Part shown: positions 42,224 through 50,550 of the stretch, piece after piece
Numbering within the stretch: the first letter of the stretch is position 1
Layout of the letters: every line of letters starts with the position of its first letter
NCBI GenBank assembly: GCA_964526965.1
Contig: CAZGML010000006.1
Coordinates: 41,675-105,674, forward strand
DNA: 64,000 nucleotides
DNA from: UBA6265 sp964526965
GTDB lineage: Bacteria; Chloroflexota; Chloroflexia; Thermomicrobiales; UBA6265
Direction of reading: 5' to 3'
Position numbers and translations under genes: made by a program
Notes under the pieces: generated by a model
What the model saw: only the letters and a program-made list of their open reading frames with translations
Databases searched by the model: none
What the model was told of the DNA's origin: nothing

Positions 42224-42742
42224 TTAGTGCTCCGCCAATTCGTCCATTGAATCGCGGAGATATCTGGCAAGCATTTGCAGTGCGCGGTCGGTAGCTGCCT
42301 CGGTTACTTCGTCCCTGTTTCCCGGAAACACCTGTTCTTCGCAATACGTGCCATCCGGTCCGGCAATGGCGATGTACACCAGCCCAACAAGTTTGCGGGC
42401 GGTACCTCCACTGGGGCCGGCGATGCCCGTGGTGCTCACCGCCACCGTCGAGCCCAGCGCGGCGTTTGCGCCCACGGCCATGAGGCGGGCACATTCATCG
42501 CTCACAGCGCCGGGGTTATCCAATACCGTACGTGGAATACCCAGCACCTGTTCTTTCACGTCATAGGCGTAGCTCACAATGCCACCCTGCAGGTAGGCCG
42601 AAGCCCCTGCCGGACGCGCCAGCCGTGCTGCAACAGCGCCGGCCGTGATGCTTTCGGCGGTGCCAATCGTGATCTTCTGTTGTGCGCCAAGCAGGTCAAA
42701 TACTTCTTGCTCTGGCGTTGGTGTACTCTGTGGCTCCGACAT
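42224..42742 (-). CDS. pncC: CinA C-terminal domain protein, NMN amidohydrolase
   Basis: 172 residues, a stand-alone CinA C-terminal domain. TAESITAGAVAARL (conserved Ser), GGIVSYAYDVKEQVLGI, VSTTGIAGPSGGTARKLVGLVYIAI and a terminal helix are typical of PncC, which deamidates nicotinamide mononucleotide to nicotinate mononucleotide. ATG at 42742 with AAAG upstream is chosen over a TTG at 42760. It leads the run with the M16 peptidase. Confidence 0.92.
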   Translation of the reverse strand: MSEPQSTPTPEQEVFDLLGAQQKITIGTAESITAGAVAARLARPAGASAYLQGGIVSYAYDVKEQVLGIPRTVLDNPGAVSDECARLMAVGANAALGSTVAVSTTGIAGPSGGTARKLVGLVYIAIAGPDGTYCEEQVFPGNRDEVTEAATDRALQMLARYLRDSMDELAEH

Positions 42743-42822
42743 GGCTGGTTCTTTCTGCAATCATGCAACGGATACGTATCCTGATAGTATCGCGCAGATC
42801 ATCATTGTATGGAGCGGCGTCA

Positions 42823-43377
42823 ATGGAAGAGAACAGAATACAGCGCATTGGCTTTCGGGAAGTGGATATAGAAACCGATGTCCAGCAGCTCTACGCCTGG
42901 CTTGATGATGTCGATGTGCGCCGCTGGTACGACGAGGGCGAGCACTCGCTGGAGAACTATCGCCAACAGTTCGCGCCCGAAACGACGATCCACAAGTTCA
43001 TCATTTTAATCGATGCGCATCCAGTCGGGTACCTGCAGGCCTACCGGTTGTCCGACGAGCCGGAATACGCCGCCCAACTTGGGCTGGAGCACGATGCCGT
43101 ATCGCTCGATCTCTTTATTGGCGATGCCAACTATCGGGGCGGGTGGGGAAGCCTGGTTCTCTGCGCGGCGCTTACGGAGATCGTGTTCGGGCAACTGGGT
43201 GCCGACCATGCCTGCTGCAACCCTGATCCGGAGAATGTCCGCGCCGTGCGTGCCTACCAAAAGGCCGGGTTCCACGGTGACCGCATTGTCTGGATCCAAG
43301 ACGATGCGCCCGGGAACACCGGCTACGAGCGGATCATGTGCATCTCGCGTGACGAGTTTTACGGCGCCACTTCCTGA
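42823..43377 (+). CDS. AAC(6')-like GNAT acetyltransferase
   Basis: 184 residues. The layout LYAWLDDVDVRRWYDEGEHS, HPVGYLQAYRLSDEPEY, VSLDLFIGDANYRGGWGSLVLCAALTEIVF and NPDPENVRAVRAYQKAGF follows aminoglycoside 6'-N-acetyltransferases of the AAC(6')-Ib group, and also siderophore-type IucB acetyltransferases. Resistance activity cannot be read from the sequence. The acetyl-CoA loop YRGGWGS lacks the usual charged Q/R-x-x-G-x-G/A pattern in part. GGAG lies before the ATG. The 3' end overlaps the convergent membrane-protein gene by 19 bp. Confidence 0.8.
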   Translation: MEENRIQRIGFREVDIETDVQQLYAWLDDVDVRRWYDEGEHSLENYRQQFAPETTIHKFIILIDAHPVGYLQAYRLSDEPEYAAQLGLEHDAVSLDLFIGDANYRGGWGSLVLCAALTEIVFGQLGADHACCNPDPENVRAVRAYQKAGFHGDRIVWIQDDAPGNTGYERIMCISRDEFYGATS

Positions 43378-44141
43378 ATCATTGAGAACCACTTTCCGGC
43401 GGTATTGCTGGTAACAAACGGATGCGATGAATAGGCCACGCCATCCACGTCCACACAATCAAAGGTATCGGTTGGTGACTGCTCTGCGGATTGGGCGAAC
43501 GTCGAGTTTTCGCATGCCTCGCGTGATTCCTGCTGGAGCAAGAAGTAAACAGTGAACTCGCCTCGCGCTTCCACATCCCAACTGGCACGATCGGTCTCAA
43601 CGTTATCCGGTTCGAGCAATTCGCCATCGCTATCGGCCGGATTCGTTGCGCTCATCAGAACCCTTCCTTCTTCGGCATGTACGGATTCGCAGAGGCTGGT
43701 ATCACGCTCGGCCAGTGCCTCGAGTCCGCCGGGTTCACAGACGGTGAAGCTCGCCGACAATCGCATCTCTTCCTCTGCGGGCTGGAGCTCTGCGCTCATC
43801 ACCGGCACAAGGGCGAAAAAGAGAATCGGCGCAAGGATGAATGAGGTCGCAAAGCCCGGATCGCCCCATTTCCATTCCTTAATCACCACCAGCACGAATG
43901 TGATCGCTGCCGAGATGAAGAGTAATCGCGAGCTGATGTGCGACAGAATCGAGCGCGTATCCGCCAGGTCCACAGCGCCCGAGCGGAGGATACTGGCGAT
44001 GGTGATGAAGTTCCAGACCGTGAGTATGCCCATGAAAATCATGAGCGCAGTGATGATTCTGTTGAAAATTTGCTGGCGCCGAAACGCTTCCTGCGCCTTT
44101 TGCGAAGGCTGGTAGAGTGAGCTATCTCGCACGGTGAACAT
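43359..44141 (-). CDS. Membrane protein, second of a tandem paralogous pair
   Basis: 260 residues. The N-terminal MFTVRDSSLYQPSQKAQEAFRR is amphipathic, then three membrane helices (about 27-50, 70-90, 98-118) and an extracellular domain of about 140 residues with four or more Cys (FTVCEPG, TSLCESV, REACENS, FDCVDV). It matches the next gene in layout and in motifs such as AEMSAELQP/AAMSEIQP and GEFTVYFLLQQES/GTYTVYFMFRYDD. AGGAG nine bases before the ATG at 44141; longer starts lack it. Family unknown. Confidence 0.7.
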   Translation of the reverse strand: MFTVRDSSLYQPSQKAQEAFRRQQIFNRIITALMIFMGILTVWNFITIASILRSGAVDLADTRSILSHISSRLLFISAAITFVLVVIKEWKWGDPGFATSFILAPILFFALVPVMSAELQPAEEEMRLSASFTVCEPGGLEALAERDTSLCESVHAEEGRVLMSATNPADSDGELLEPDNVETDRASWDVEARGEFTVYFLLQQESREACENSTFAQSAEQSPTDTFDCVDVDGVAYSSHPFVTSNTAGKWFSMIQEVAP

Positions 44142-44158
44142 GTAGAAGAACTCCTGGA

Positions 44159-44941
44159 TTAGGGGAGGGTCACCTCGATGAGGTTGATCCCGCTGGGGCG
44201 GTTTGCTGCGGTGGTATGCGGCAGTACTTTCCAAACCGCGTTGTTGTGGTCGATGCATTGATGGTTAGCCGAGCTAAACGATCCACCACGAGGGAGAATA
44301 CTACTCTGTTCACAGGCATGTGTGTCGTCATACCGGAACATGAAATAGACCGTGTAGGTGCCGCGTCCGCTTAGCGTGTAGGTAACGGTGTTCTGCGCAA
44401 CGGATTCCGGCTCAACCGTGTCAAACGAATCTTCGGTTGGGTCGGAGACAGCCAGCATTACTTCGCCATCCTCCATTGCGAACGTCTCGCACCGGCCGAT
44501 GGCGGAGAGCTCGTCGTTCACGATGGCTTTGGGCGGGCATTCGTGCATCACAACACGCAGGGTTTGATCCTGCAATGGCGGCTGAATTTCCGACATCGCC
44601 GCCGGCACCAGGAAGAGCGCCAGTAACCCCGTGAGCGGAAAGATGAGGGCGAAGCCACGGTCGCCCACCAACAGTTCGCGCAATGCGATGATGATGGCGG
44701 TTAGCGGCGTCAGGATCCAGATGAGCTTGGTGCTGAAGTCGTCCGTAATACTGCGCACATCGGCGAGGTCCTGGTTGTCGATCATGCGGAGCTGGGCCAG
44801 ACGGCCGATATTCCAGATACAGAGCAGCATGATGATGGCGAAGAGCGCCGTGATAACGATATCGAGCGTGCGCAACCGTTTAAACGCCCGCTCAGCATTG
44901 GGCGACGGAAGGAATACCGAGTAGTCACGTGCCTGGAACAT
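44159..44941 (-). CDS. Membrane protein, first of a tandem paralogous pair
   Basis: 260 residues, the same length as its neighbour. Three N-terminal helices, a short loop, and an extracellular domain with Cys in MHECPPKA, GRCETF, HACEQS and HQCIDH. The paralogue begins 17 bp after its stop. The two genes probably arose by duplication and may form a heteromer. AGGG before the ATG. No family recognised. Confidence 0.7.
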   Translation of the reverse strand: MFQARDYSVFLPSPNAERAFKRLRTLDIVITALFAIIMLLCIWNIGRLAQLRMIDNQDLADVRSITDDFSTKLIWILTPLTAIIIALRELLVGDRGFALIFPLTGLLALFLVPAAMSEIQPPLQDQTLRVVMHECPPKAIVNDELSAIGRCETFAMEDGEVMLAVSDPTEDSFDTVEPESVAQNTVTYTLSGRGTYTVYFMFRYDDTHACEQSSILPRGGSFSSANHQCIDHNNAVWKVLPHTTAANRPSGINLIEVTLP

Positions 44942-45071
44942 GATTGAACCCTGGAAGAACGAAGGCAGATACCGGTACGTCTGTCTATTTTACCAGTCGC
45001 TGTATGGCCCCTGAGCCTGATGGTGGTCCTGGTCCATCGTGGACAGGAAGCGATACTGCAGAACGGCGATC

Positions 45072-45869
45072 CTACTCCCGTTCGCCAACCAGCCGCACAA
45101 CAACCAGGAACACCACGCTAATCCCAAGCAACACCACGCTCATCACAATGGCTGCGGGCAGATCTCCACTGCCGTACCGTTCGTAAATGGCCAGCGGCAT
45201 CGTTTGTGTTACTCCCCGACGGTTCCCGGCGAACATGATGGTGGCGCCAAATTCCCCGAGGGCACGGGCCCACGCGATCACGAGACCGGCGACAATGCTG
45301 TTCCGCGCCAGAGGAAAGGTAATGCGCCGGAAGACGGTGAACGGCTTCGCGCCGAGATCGGCGGCGCTCTCTTCCAAATCGCGATGAACTCGCAGGAACC
45401 CCGCCCGGGCCGAGCGAATAAAAAACGGCGCGCTTACAAATACCTGCGCCAGAATCACCGCCGTGGCGGTGAAGCCAATCTGTATCCCGCGGTTATCCAG
45501 CCATCCTCCGAGGGTGCCCATGCGCCCGAAAGCGGTCAGCAACGCGATACCGGCCACGGCTGGTGGCAGGAGAATCGGCAAATCGATCACCGCATCGGCG
45601 ATGCGCGCCGCTCGCGAGTGGCTCCGTGCCAGAATCCACGCGATAGGTGTGCCGATGGCCACTACCAGTACCATCGCCACCACACTGGTCGCCAGGCTGA
45701 GCCCGATGGCATCGAGCAGTACGTCCCGGGTTCGCTCATTGGTGAGTGAATCGCGGTAATCCACCGCTCGCCATAAAAGCGACACCACCGGCAGGGCAAG
45801 GAACGCGATGCCAATACCGGCGGCGATCCACATGCCGGTCCAGAAGCGAGATGCGCGGAGTAACGACAT
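45072..45869 (-). CDS. modB: Molybdate ABC transporter permease
   Basis: 265 residues, five to six helices. The EAA-type loop LEESAADLGAKPFTVFRRITFPL and RALGEFGATIMFAGN are typical of ModB, which forms the membrane channel for molybdate (or tungstate). It starts immediately after the modA stop. The modC ATPase gene is not in the window on this strand, so the ATPase must be elsewhere. Confidence 0.93.
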   Translation of the reverse strand: MSLLRASRFWTGMWIAAGIGIAFLALPVVSLLWRAVDYRDSLTNERTRDVLLDAIGLSLATSVVAMVLVVAIGTPIAWILARSHSRAARIADAVIDLPILLPPAVAGIALLTAFGRMGTLGGWLDNRGIQIGFTATAVILAQVFVSAPFFIRSARAGFLRVHRDLEESAADLGAKPFTVFRRITFPLARNSIVAGLVIAWARALGEFGATIMFAGNRRGVTQTMPLAIYERYGSGDLPAAIVMSVVLLGISVVFLVVVRLVGERE

Positions 45870-46742
45870 CTACTCGAACCCATAGTTGGACAGAATCTCC
45901 TGCCCCTCATCGCTCAATACATACGAGATGAACGCATTGGCAAGCCCGGTATCGCCACCGTTTACAGCGGCAATAGGGTAATCTGCCCGGCTTGGCACGG
46001 ACTGGGGAAATTCGATCACACCCAACTCCACGCCGTTGAGCATGCTGGCTGTGGCATCGCTGGAGTACACCACGCCGATATCGGCTTCGCCCAGCTGCAC
46101 CCGGGTGAGCACGTGGCGCACATCCGGCTCCTCGGAAACGAGGTTGCTGTTGACGGCATCGATAAACCCATCCGGCGCGTCGTACCCCGTCGCGTAATTG
46201 CAGAGGGCGATTCCCGAGTAGGCACCTACCGGCACATTCGGATTAGCGAGCACGAGGTTGATGTTCTCACCGGCGAGGTCGTCGACGAATTCGATGTCCG
46301 CCGGATTGCTGGTCGGCGTCACGATCACGAGCCGATTGCTGGCGAATATCACCGGCTCGCCGTTAATGAGTCCGCCCTCCCGGGCACGATCCATGGTGGT
46401 GATGTCGGCGGTGGCCAGCACATCGGCAGTCGCGCCTTCCTCAAGCTGGGTGACCAGGGTTTGGGATCCGGCTGTCTCGATGGTGATGGTGAGGTTTGGA
46501 TGCTGATCCATCAAATGCTGCGCGATATCGTTGTAGGCATCGGTGAGGGACGCGGCGGCGAAGATGTGCAGCGTGCCGCCTTCCTCCGGGAATTCGGTGA
46601 TCGGGAAATCTGCTGATGCCGGGGTTGCCGCTGTTTGGGTGGTGAGTGTTGCCGGATCCGCGCACATGATTTCGGCGGAGGTGATGGTGGCACCGACGTT
46701 GATTGCCGTGATGACCAGAAGCACTGAAAGAATTCGCCGCAT
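45870..46742 (-). CDS. modA: Molybdate-binding protein
   Basis: 290 residues. Signal peptide (ILSVLLVITAINVGATITSA), then LHIFAAASLTDAYNDIAQ, AGSQTLVTQLEEGATADVLATAD and the later GVVYSSDA of ModA, which captures molybdate outside the cell. GAGAG precedes ATG 46742; longer frames have no ribosome site. It abuts modB and lies 17 bp after crcB. Together with the rhodanese-E1 fusion and the MOSC gene it shows active molybdenum-cofactor metabolism. Confidence 0.93.
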   Translation of the reverse strand: MRRILSVLLVITAINVGATITSAEIMCADPATLTTQTAATPASADFPITEFPEEGGTLHIFAAASLTDAYNDIAQHLMDQHPNLTITIETAGSQTLVTQLEEGATADVLATADITTMDRAREGGLINGEPVIFASNRLVIVTPTSNPADIEFVDDLAGENINLVLANPNVPVGAYSGIALCNYATGYDAPDGFIDAVNSNLVSEEPDVRHVLTRVQLGEADIGVVYSSDATASMLNGVELGVIEFPQSVPSRADYPIAAVNGGDTGLANAFISYVLSDEGQEILSNYGFE

Positions 46743-46759
46743 GTATCTGAGTCTCTCTG

Positions 46760-47137
46760 TTACGTCCAAGCCCTGCCGATTAAGACGCCGGCCACACACG
46801 CCAGAATACCAAGGACGTTGCTTCCGACAAGGTAACCGATAGCGGCCAGCCAGCGCTCCTCTTGCATCAAGGTTACGGCTTCCCACGTGTAGCTGCTGAA
46901 GGTGGTGTAGCCACCAAGCAGCCCGACGATGAGAAACAATCGCAGGGATTCGTTATCAATTGCGCGATCTGCAAAGAGCGTGGCAATGATGCCGATGGCC
47001 AGGGCTCCGGATATGTTCACGAGCGCGGTTGCCCAGGGAAAGCCGGTCCCGAGGAAGCGATTGACGAGGCTTCCCAGCCAGAACCGTGCGTTTGCGCCGA
47101 GGAATCCGCCCAGCCCGATCCACAAGATTGTCGCCAT
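46760..47137 (-). CDS. crcB: CrcB/Fluc fluoride exporter
   Basis: 125 residues, four helices. GGFLGANARFWLGS, GTLVVNISG-like ATALVNISGALAIG and the fluoride-path motif GGYTTFSSYTWE identify CrcB, a dual-topology channel that lets fluoride out. A single copy is present, so it would act as a homodimer. AAAGG lies before ATG 47137. It heads the modA-modB run. No fluoride riboswitch is recognisable upstream. Confidence 0.92.
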   Translation of the reverse strand: MATILWIGLGGFLGANARFWLGSLVNRFLGTGFPWATALVNISGALAIGIIATLFADRAIDNESLRLFLIVGLLGGYTTFSSYTWEAVTLMQEERWLAAIGYLVGSNVLGILACVAGVLIGRAWT

Positions 47138-47242
47138 CGATTGACCTTTCGCGGTTTCCCGCTCCAAGGAAAAATGTTCAGTTCAAATCACGTTGGCAAC
47201 CGCCCATACGGATTTGTCCAAAATCCTAGAACGATTCTACAT

Positions 47243-48022
47243 TTAGCCTCGGATGATCAGGCGCATGGATCCTTCATAGAAGGGTTGGGTGCGGAGATGT
47301 CCGAACTCGCGATCCCATGCTCCGGATTCCAGGTCGCGTGCGAGATCCTGGCGGAATCTTGCCACGATCTCCTGATCGATCAACGTCCAGCTGCTCATGG
47401 CGCCGGTGACGGCGGGTTCCAGGAATCGCTCTGGGCGGCCGTAGTAGGCCTCGGTGAAGCCGTCGCGGCAGAGGAGGGGGATGGGAATGACCTCGACCCG
47501 GGTATTGGGGCCAAGAAGTTCGACCAGACGTTCGATACGGGGAAAGCGGGAGAGCTCACGATCGAGCGCCTCCGGAATGTACTTCGCTACCCAGAAATCG
47601 TGAAGCCGCATGGGATCCGCAGCCATGATGACGATCGGACCACGGGTGACGCGTTTCATTTCTGCGATGCCTCGCTCCAGGTTGCTCCATTGATGCACGG
47701 TGAATGTGCCCATGGAGGCATCGAATTCACCGTCTGCGAACGGCAGGTCCTCCGCGACTGCGTCGACAGCTTCGGAGAGGTGTGCGGGACGCTGCGCCCG
47801 CATGGTTGCTGACGGTTCGACTGCCACAACTTCGCGATCGGTGGGTTCGTAGGATCCTGCGCCCGCCCCGACGTTGAGTACCCGCTTCGCATTGCCGAGT
47901 GCGTGAAGGATTTGCGCGGCTATCGCCGGTTCCGGTTGGCGGAACTCGGCGTAGCGTAGCCCGGCGCTGCCGTAATCTACATCTCCAGCGCTTCCGTCTG
48001 TGAATGTTCGGTTGGTGGTCAT
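47243..48022 (-). CDS. SAM-dependent methyltransferase
   Basis: 259 residues. Class I fold with the SAM motif VLNVGAGAGSYEP, acidic motif II VVAVEPSATM and DLPFADGEFDASMGTFTVHQW, as in ubiquinone/menaquinone-type and small-molecule methyltransferases. GGAAAGGGA before the ATG. It is divergent from a LysR gene whose spacer contains a palindrome, so the LysR protein likely controls it. Substrate unknown. Confidence 0.85.
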   Translation of the reverse strand: MTTNRTFTDGSAGDVDYGSAGLRYAEFRQPEPAIAAQILHALGNAKRVLNVGAGAGSYEPTDREVVAVEPSATMRAQRPAHLSEAVDAVAEDLPFADGEFDASMGTFTVHQWSNLERGIAEMKRVTRGPIVIMAADPMRLHDFWVAKYIPEALDRELSRFPRIERLVELLGPNTRVEVIPIPLLCRDGFTEAYYGRPERFLEPAVTGAMSSWTLIDQEIVARFRQDLARDLESGAWDREFGHLRTQPFYEGSMRLIIRG

Positions 48023-48091
48023 TCCCTTTCCTTTTCTACACGTCGATTGGTTTCTGTATCCATGCTGATTTGGAGGGGTGTATAAAGGAAG

Positions 48092-48109
48092 GGAATATTA
48101 GTGATATCC
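48092..48109. promoter_or_regulatory. Candidate LysR-type operator
   Basis: ATAT-TAGTG-ATAT core within GGAATATTAGTGATATCC, 20 bp upstream of the lysR start, in the divergent spacer with the methyltransferase gene. LysR regulators bind A/T-rich dyads of this kind; the exact T-N11-A form is not perfect. Confidence 0.3.
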
Positions 48110-48129
48110 GGCATAAACAGGATTGATGC

Positions 48130-49029
48130 ATGGGTCTGACGAATCTCACCAGTTTGAGGATTTTCGCTGATGTAATCGCAACCGGCAGCTTCACGGCTGC
48201 GGCGGAGTTGCATGGTGTCACCCAGCCTGCGGTGAGCTTTCACATACGGCAGTTGGAGACGATGTTCGGGGTGCCACTGATCTCCCGGGAGGGTCGACGC
48301 GCGATCCCCACTGCTGCGGGGGCTGAACTGTTGCGCAATGTGGCGCATATCGATGCGGCTGTTGGTAACACTATGCGCGCGATGGAGCAGTTTTCTGATA
48401 GCGGTGGTGGCAGCCTTCGCATCGGTACTGGTTCGACTGCTTGTGCGACGTTGCTGCCGGGGGTCCTGCGGCAATTGCGGCGATCGCTGCCGGGTACCGA
48501 TTTTTCTGTGGTGACGGGGAACTCGCCGGAGATCGCGCGCATGCTGGCGGCGAACGAGATCGATGTCGGACTAGTGACCCTGCCCGTGGAGGGTCGCACC
48601 ATTAAGAGCACTGCGGTGTTTGAGGACGAGATCGTGATGATTGCGCCGCCGTCGATGGAGTTACCGGAGGTGATTACGCCCGATGTGTTGTTTCAGCATC
48701 CGGCGATGATGTTTGAATCTGCCCGGGTAACACGGAAGCTGATTGACGGCTGGTTCGCGGGGGCCGGGTTCAGGTTTCATCCGGCGATGACGGTTGGGAG
48801 CCTGGAAGCGATTCGGGAATTGGTCTCAATGGGGATGGGCTATGCGCTGCTTTCGCGCCTGGCGTTGCCGGCGGACCGTGCTCCGGCTGGAATGCGGGTG
48901 CGGTCACTCTCACCTCAGCTGTTTCGTACCATTGGGTACGCGGTCAGGAGAGACCAGTCGATCTCTTCTGCCACTGAGCTTTTTATTGCGGCTATGGCGA
49001 AACAGGTGCGCCGGGTTGATGTCGGGTAG
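48130..49029 (+). CDS. LysR-family transcriptional regulator
   Basis: 299 residues. The N-terminal winged HTH LRIFADVIATGSFTAAAELHGVTQPAVSFHIRQLETMFGVPL is unmistakable, followed by a two-lobed effector domain (residues 90-290). AGGATTG before the ATG. It is divergent from a methyltransferase gene, its probable target, and 36 bp upstream of an inositol-phosphatase-like gene on the same strand. Confidence 0.92.
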   Translation: MGLTNLTSLRIFADVIATGSFTAAAELHGVTQPAVSFHIRQLETMFGVPLISREGRRAIPTAAGAELLRNVAHIDAAVGNTMRAMEQFSDSGGGSLRIGTGSTACATLLPGVLRQLRRSLPGTDFSVVTGNSPEIARMLAANEIDVGLVTLPVEGRTIKSTAVFEDEIVMIAPPSMELPEVITPDVLFQHPAMMFESARVTRKLIDGWFAGAGFRFHPAMTVGSLEAIRELVSMGMGYALLSRLALPADRAPAGMRVRSLSPQLFRTIGYAVRRDQSISSATELFIAAMAKQVRRVDVG

Positions 49030-49065
49030 GATTGCTCTTTGGTACGACGACAGAAGGAGCCACGC

Positions 49066-49833
49066 ATGTCCGCACTCGAATCCCTGCACGAATTTGCCAT
49101 CTCGCTGTCCGCAGAGGCGGGCGATACCGCGCTTAATCACCTGCAATCCGACAACAATATCCAGCAAAAGGGCGAGGGGAGCGATGTGGTCACCTCGGTC
49201 GATGTTGCCTGCGAGGATCGGATCATTGAACGCATTCAGGAGGCCTATCCTGATCATGGCATTACCGGTGAAGAGCACGGAATCGTCGCTAATCCAGATG
49301 CCCCCATGCAATGGCTGATTGACCCTTTGGATGGCACCAACAACTACGTGATGGGTATGCCGATGTTCGGCAACTGCATCACGCTGCTTCAGGATGGCAA
49401 GCCGGTTGTTGCGACGGTTCACGATAGCGTTCGCCGCATTACCACCTCGGCCTATCAGGGTGGAGGCGCCTTTCGCGGAGGGCTGCCCACCCGCATCCGG
49501 GACTTCCCGGATCACTCCCGCACCACCATTTCCTGGACCCAGGGCTATGTGGTTGCTGCCGATGATGCCTGGGTAAACGGCATCCTTTTCGACCTGGAGA
49601 GTACATTCAAGCGCGTGTTGCGCACCTGGAGTCCAAGTATCGACTGGGGCCTGATTGCTGCCGGTGAGGTGGGCGCGTTCGTGGCCTGGAAGAACCAGCT
49701 GCATGATCTGGTTGGTGGTGAGCTTATCGTCGTCGAGGCCGGCGGAGAAAGCTGGATCGACGATTCGGGCGATCTCGTGATCGCCGGGGCGCCTGAGGTT
49801 GTCGCGAGGATCCGTGAGGTGATGGAGGTTTAG
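49066..49833 (+). CDS. Inositol-monophosphatase-family phosphatase
   Basis: 255 residues. Metal motifs GEEHG, WLIDPLDGTNNYVMGMPMFG (D-P-x-D-G-T) and the late SIDWGLIAAGEVGAFV (W-D-x-A-A region) define the IMPase/HisN/CysQ family. It dephosphorylates inositol phosphate, histidinol phosphate or PAP. AGAAGGAG precedes ATG 49066. The 3' end overlaps the convergent purN by 4 bp. Confidence 0.9.
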   Translation: MSALESLHEFAISLSAEAGDTALNHLQSDNNIQQKGEGSDVVTSVDVACEDRIIERIQEAYPDHGITGEEHGIVANPDAPMQWLIDPLDGTNNYVMGMPMFGNCITLLQDGKPVVATVHDSVRRITTSAYQGGGAFRGGLPTRIRDFPDHSRTTISWTQGYVVAADDAWVNGILFDLESTFKRVLRTWSPSIDWGLIAAGEVGAFVAWKNQLHDLVGGELIVVEAGGESWIDDSGDLVIAGAPEVVARIREVMEV

Positions 49834-50462
49834 CGCTTCAGTTCCGGATGCGATTCCATGTACTCGCGGATCACGCGAGGGTAGAGTTTGCACTCCTCCG
49901 CAAACACGCGTTCGGCGAGGGAGCGAGGATCATCATCTGCAGCAACGCTCACCACACTCTGGCCGAGGGGCGGGCCGTCGTCGTACACATCCGTCACAAC
50001 GTGCACGGTGCAGCCCGTTTCTGTATCGCCAGCTGCCAGCACTGCAGCGTGCACGCGCTCGCCGTAAAACCCTTTGCCGGCCGCATAACTGGCCGCCTGT
50101 GGCAATAACGCCGGGTGGATATTGAGGATGCGTCCCTCCCAGCCGGGATGAACAAGCAGCCTCCTCAGGAATCCGGCCATAATTACCAGGTCCGGCTGAT
50201 ACGGTGTGAGCAGCTCGTACATCGCCGTGGTGTAGGCCTCCACGCCACGAGCATCTCCGGGTGTGAGTGTGTGAGTCGGGATGCCGGTTTCGGCTGCAAT
50301 CTCGAGGCCTCGTACGTTCTCCGCCGAACTCACCACTACCACGATCTCTGCGTTCAACTCACCGGCGTGTATCACGCGAATCAGGTTCTGCAAGGTCCTG
50401 CCACTGCCACTAACAAGCACAGCAAGTCGCCACGGACGTGAAGAATTCTGGGGGGAACTCAT
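49830..50462 (-). CDS. purN: Phosphoribosylglycinamide formyltransferase
   Basis: 210 residues. LVSGSGRTLQNLIR (loop), PDLVIMAGFLRRL, ILNIHPALLP and GCTVHVVTDVYDDGPPL contain the catalytic Asn-His-Asp set. It formylates GAR to FGAR with 10-formyl-THF in purine synthesis. GAGG before ATG 50462. No other pur gene is next to it. Confidence 0.95.
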   Translation of the reverse strand: MSSPQNSSRPWRLAVLVSGSGRTLQNLIRVIHAGELNAEIVVVVSSAENVRGLEIAAETGIPTHTLTPGDARGVEAYTTAMYELLTPYQPDLVIMAGFLRRLLVHPGWEGRILNIHPALLPQAASYAAGKGFYGERVHAAVLAAGDTETGCTVHVVTDVYDDGPPLGQSVVSVAADDDPRSLAERVFAEECKLYPRVIREYMESHPELKR

Positions 50463-50550
50463 GGGAAACGGCCTCGAATCGTCGGTCAAACCGGTGCACT
50501 ATCGAGTAGTATCACCTATTGAGAACACGTATGCAGCCCCGGAGCCCTCC

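Noticed and set aside
47138..47242. Possible fluoride riboswitch upstream of crcB
   Set aside because: The minus strand lacks the conserved crcB-motif pseudoknot and GGCGAUGG-like start; no convincing match.
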